Shown here piece after piece: positions 5,751 to 6,050 of a stretch of 6,050 bases of DNA. Source of the stretch: SMTZ1-83 sp048883405 (lineage in GTDB: Archaea; Asgardarchaeota; Thorarchaeia; Thorarchaeales; Thorarchaeaceae). Position 1 is the stretch's first letter. Each line of letters starts with the position of its first letter. The notes beneath the pieces are model-generated. The model saw only the letters and a list, made by a program, of their open reading frames with translations, was not told the origin of the DNA and searched no databases. A program made the position numbers and the translations under genes. The stretch is taken from contig JBHLQS010000173.1 in assembly GCA_048883405.1 (NCBI GenBank), positions 1 to 6,050 on the forward strand. Direction: 5' to 3'.

Positions 5751-5777
5751 TGAGATGGCTTAGGATATACCATCTCA
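5751..5777 (+). repeat. Hairpin in the predicted leader of the secreted protein gene
   Basis: TGAGATGG (5751-5758) and CCATCTCA (5770-5777) form a perfect 8-bp stem with an 11-base loop. It starts a few bases after the predicted transcription start, so it would sit near the 5' end of the mRNA, where it could stabilise the message or bind a regulator. The loop length and TGAG/CTCA outer bases are the same as in the hairpin at 3879, which may be coincidence. Confidence 0.45.
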
Positions 5778-5779
5778 GG

Positions 5780-5793
5780 TCTCTAGAGAGTGA
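5780..5793 (+). promoter_or_regulatory. Ribosome binding site overlapping a perfect palindrome
   Basis: GAGAGTGA (5786-5793) precedes the ATG at 5800 by 6 bases. Its first half lies in the 10-base palindrome TCTCTAGAGA (5780-5789), so pairing could partly hide the site. Confidence 0.5.
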
Positions 5794-5799
5794 CATTTG

Positions 5800-6050
5800 A
5801 TGAGCCTAGCACGACGAACATTCGCGCTCTTCTTAGTGCTCGTTGCTATAGGTGGCGCAATGACGCCAATACTTGCACAGAGCCCTCTTATGATGGTGAC
5901 AATAAAGCAAACATCACATGAAATGGCTGCAACAAATCTGCAAGTTGAATATGAGGTCTACAATAACCTCAAAGCATACAATGATGACGACTTCTCATTT
6001 CTCGTATACAACACAACTGAAACGCAGATAATTGGGAATGCAACTGTGAC
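5800..6050 (+). CDS. Exported protein with signal peptide, 3' end outside window
   Basis: 83 complete codons are visible. The N-terminus MSLARRTFALFLVLVAIGGA has two arginines, then a hydrophobic core to about residue 25, and ends in TPILAQ, a plausible signal peptidase site after Ala26. The mature part begins SPLMMVTIKQTSHEM and is polar and rich in Asn, Thr and Asp (YNNLKAYNDDD at 53-63, YNTTET at 69-74) with alternating beta-like residues. This is typical of archaeal surface or extracellular proteins with N-glycosylation sequons (Asn70-Thr-Thr, Asn79-Ala-Thr). No domain can be named from this fragment. A TTG one codon upstream is a possible start, but the ATG has better spacing to GAGAGTGA. 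It shares its promoter type with the membrane protein gene before it, so the two are probably expressed together. Confidence 0.75.
   Translation, partial: MSLARRTFALFLVLVAIGGAMTPILAQSPLMMVTIKQTSHEMAATNLQVEYEVYNNLKAYNDDDFSFLVYNTTETQIIGNATV

Noticed and set aside
5458..5796. 112-codon open frame on the minus strand
   Set aside because: It lies opposite the clear membrane protein gene and the second promoter copy, lacks a ribosome site and shows no recognisable domain.
1..6050. tRNA, rRNA, CRISPR array or insertion sequence
   Set aside because: I looked for cloverleaf-like stems, regularly spaced repeat-spacer units, transposase-like reading frames and terminal inverted repeats, and found none; the direct repeats at 4985 and 5688 are promoters, not an array.

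Overview
The window looks like chromosomal DNA of an anaerobic archaeon. Several start codons are preceded by Shine-Dalgarno sites (GAGGTG, AGGAGTGA). A-rich BRE-like stretches followed by AT-rich TATA-like boxes lie at archaeal promoter distances, and one gene appears to be leaderless. The gene content is a pyridine-nucleotide-linked [NiFe]-hydrogenase module of the Pyrococcus sulfhydrogenase type plus a DUF4438 protein. Base composition is moderate (neither AT- nor GC-extreme). An Asgard, possibly Thorarchaeota-like, source would fit, but that is an impression from gene content and not something the sequence proves.

Left part (1-1621, minus strand): two genes joined by a 4-base ATGA overlap encode the beta (4Fe-4S) and gamma (FAD/NAD(P)-binding) subunits of a cytosolic bidirectional hydrogenase. 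The gamma gene runs off the left edge. By analogy with hydBGDA operons, the delta and alpha (NiFe catalytic) subunits should follow beyond it. A 213-base divergent spacer separates this operon from a plus-strand gene for a complete DUF4438 protein of unknown function (1835-2716).

Right part (2890-6050, plus strand): five genes face the same way. They encode a CPBP/CAAX-type intramembrane protease (2962-3870), a six-helix membrane protein (3944-4564), a small winged-helix regulator (4570-4929), a four-helix membrane protein that shares a PRLGxV core with the six-helix one (5120-5689), and the start of a secreted or lipid-anchored protein with a signal peptide (5800 onward). The control DNA is the most striking part. 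The protease promoter carries three copies of an AAG(T/C)ACTT box at an exact 17-base period, running into the TATA box of an apparently leaderless transcript. The protease gene ends at a perfect 10-bp hairpin followed by six T, whose loop holds a TATA-like box. The 5120 and 5800 genes have near-identical promoters (30 of 32 bases, including 18 identical in a row), which suggests one regulon, perhaps under the winged-helix protein encoded between them.

Taken together, the right part may be a membrane-associated regulated cassette (protease, two related membrane proteins, regulator, exported protein). Its function is not known to me and the linkage is an inference. I see no tRNA, rRNA, CRISPR array, transposase or phage gene.
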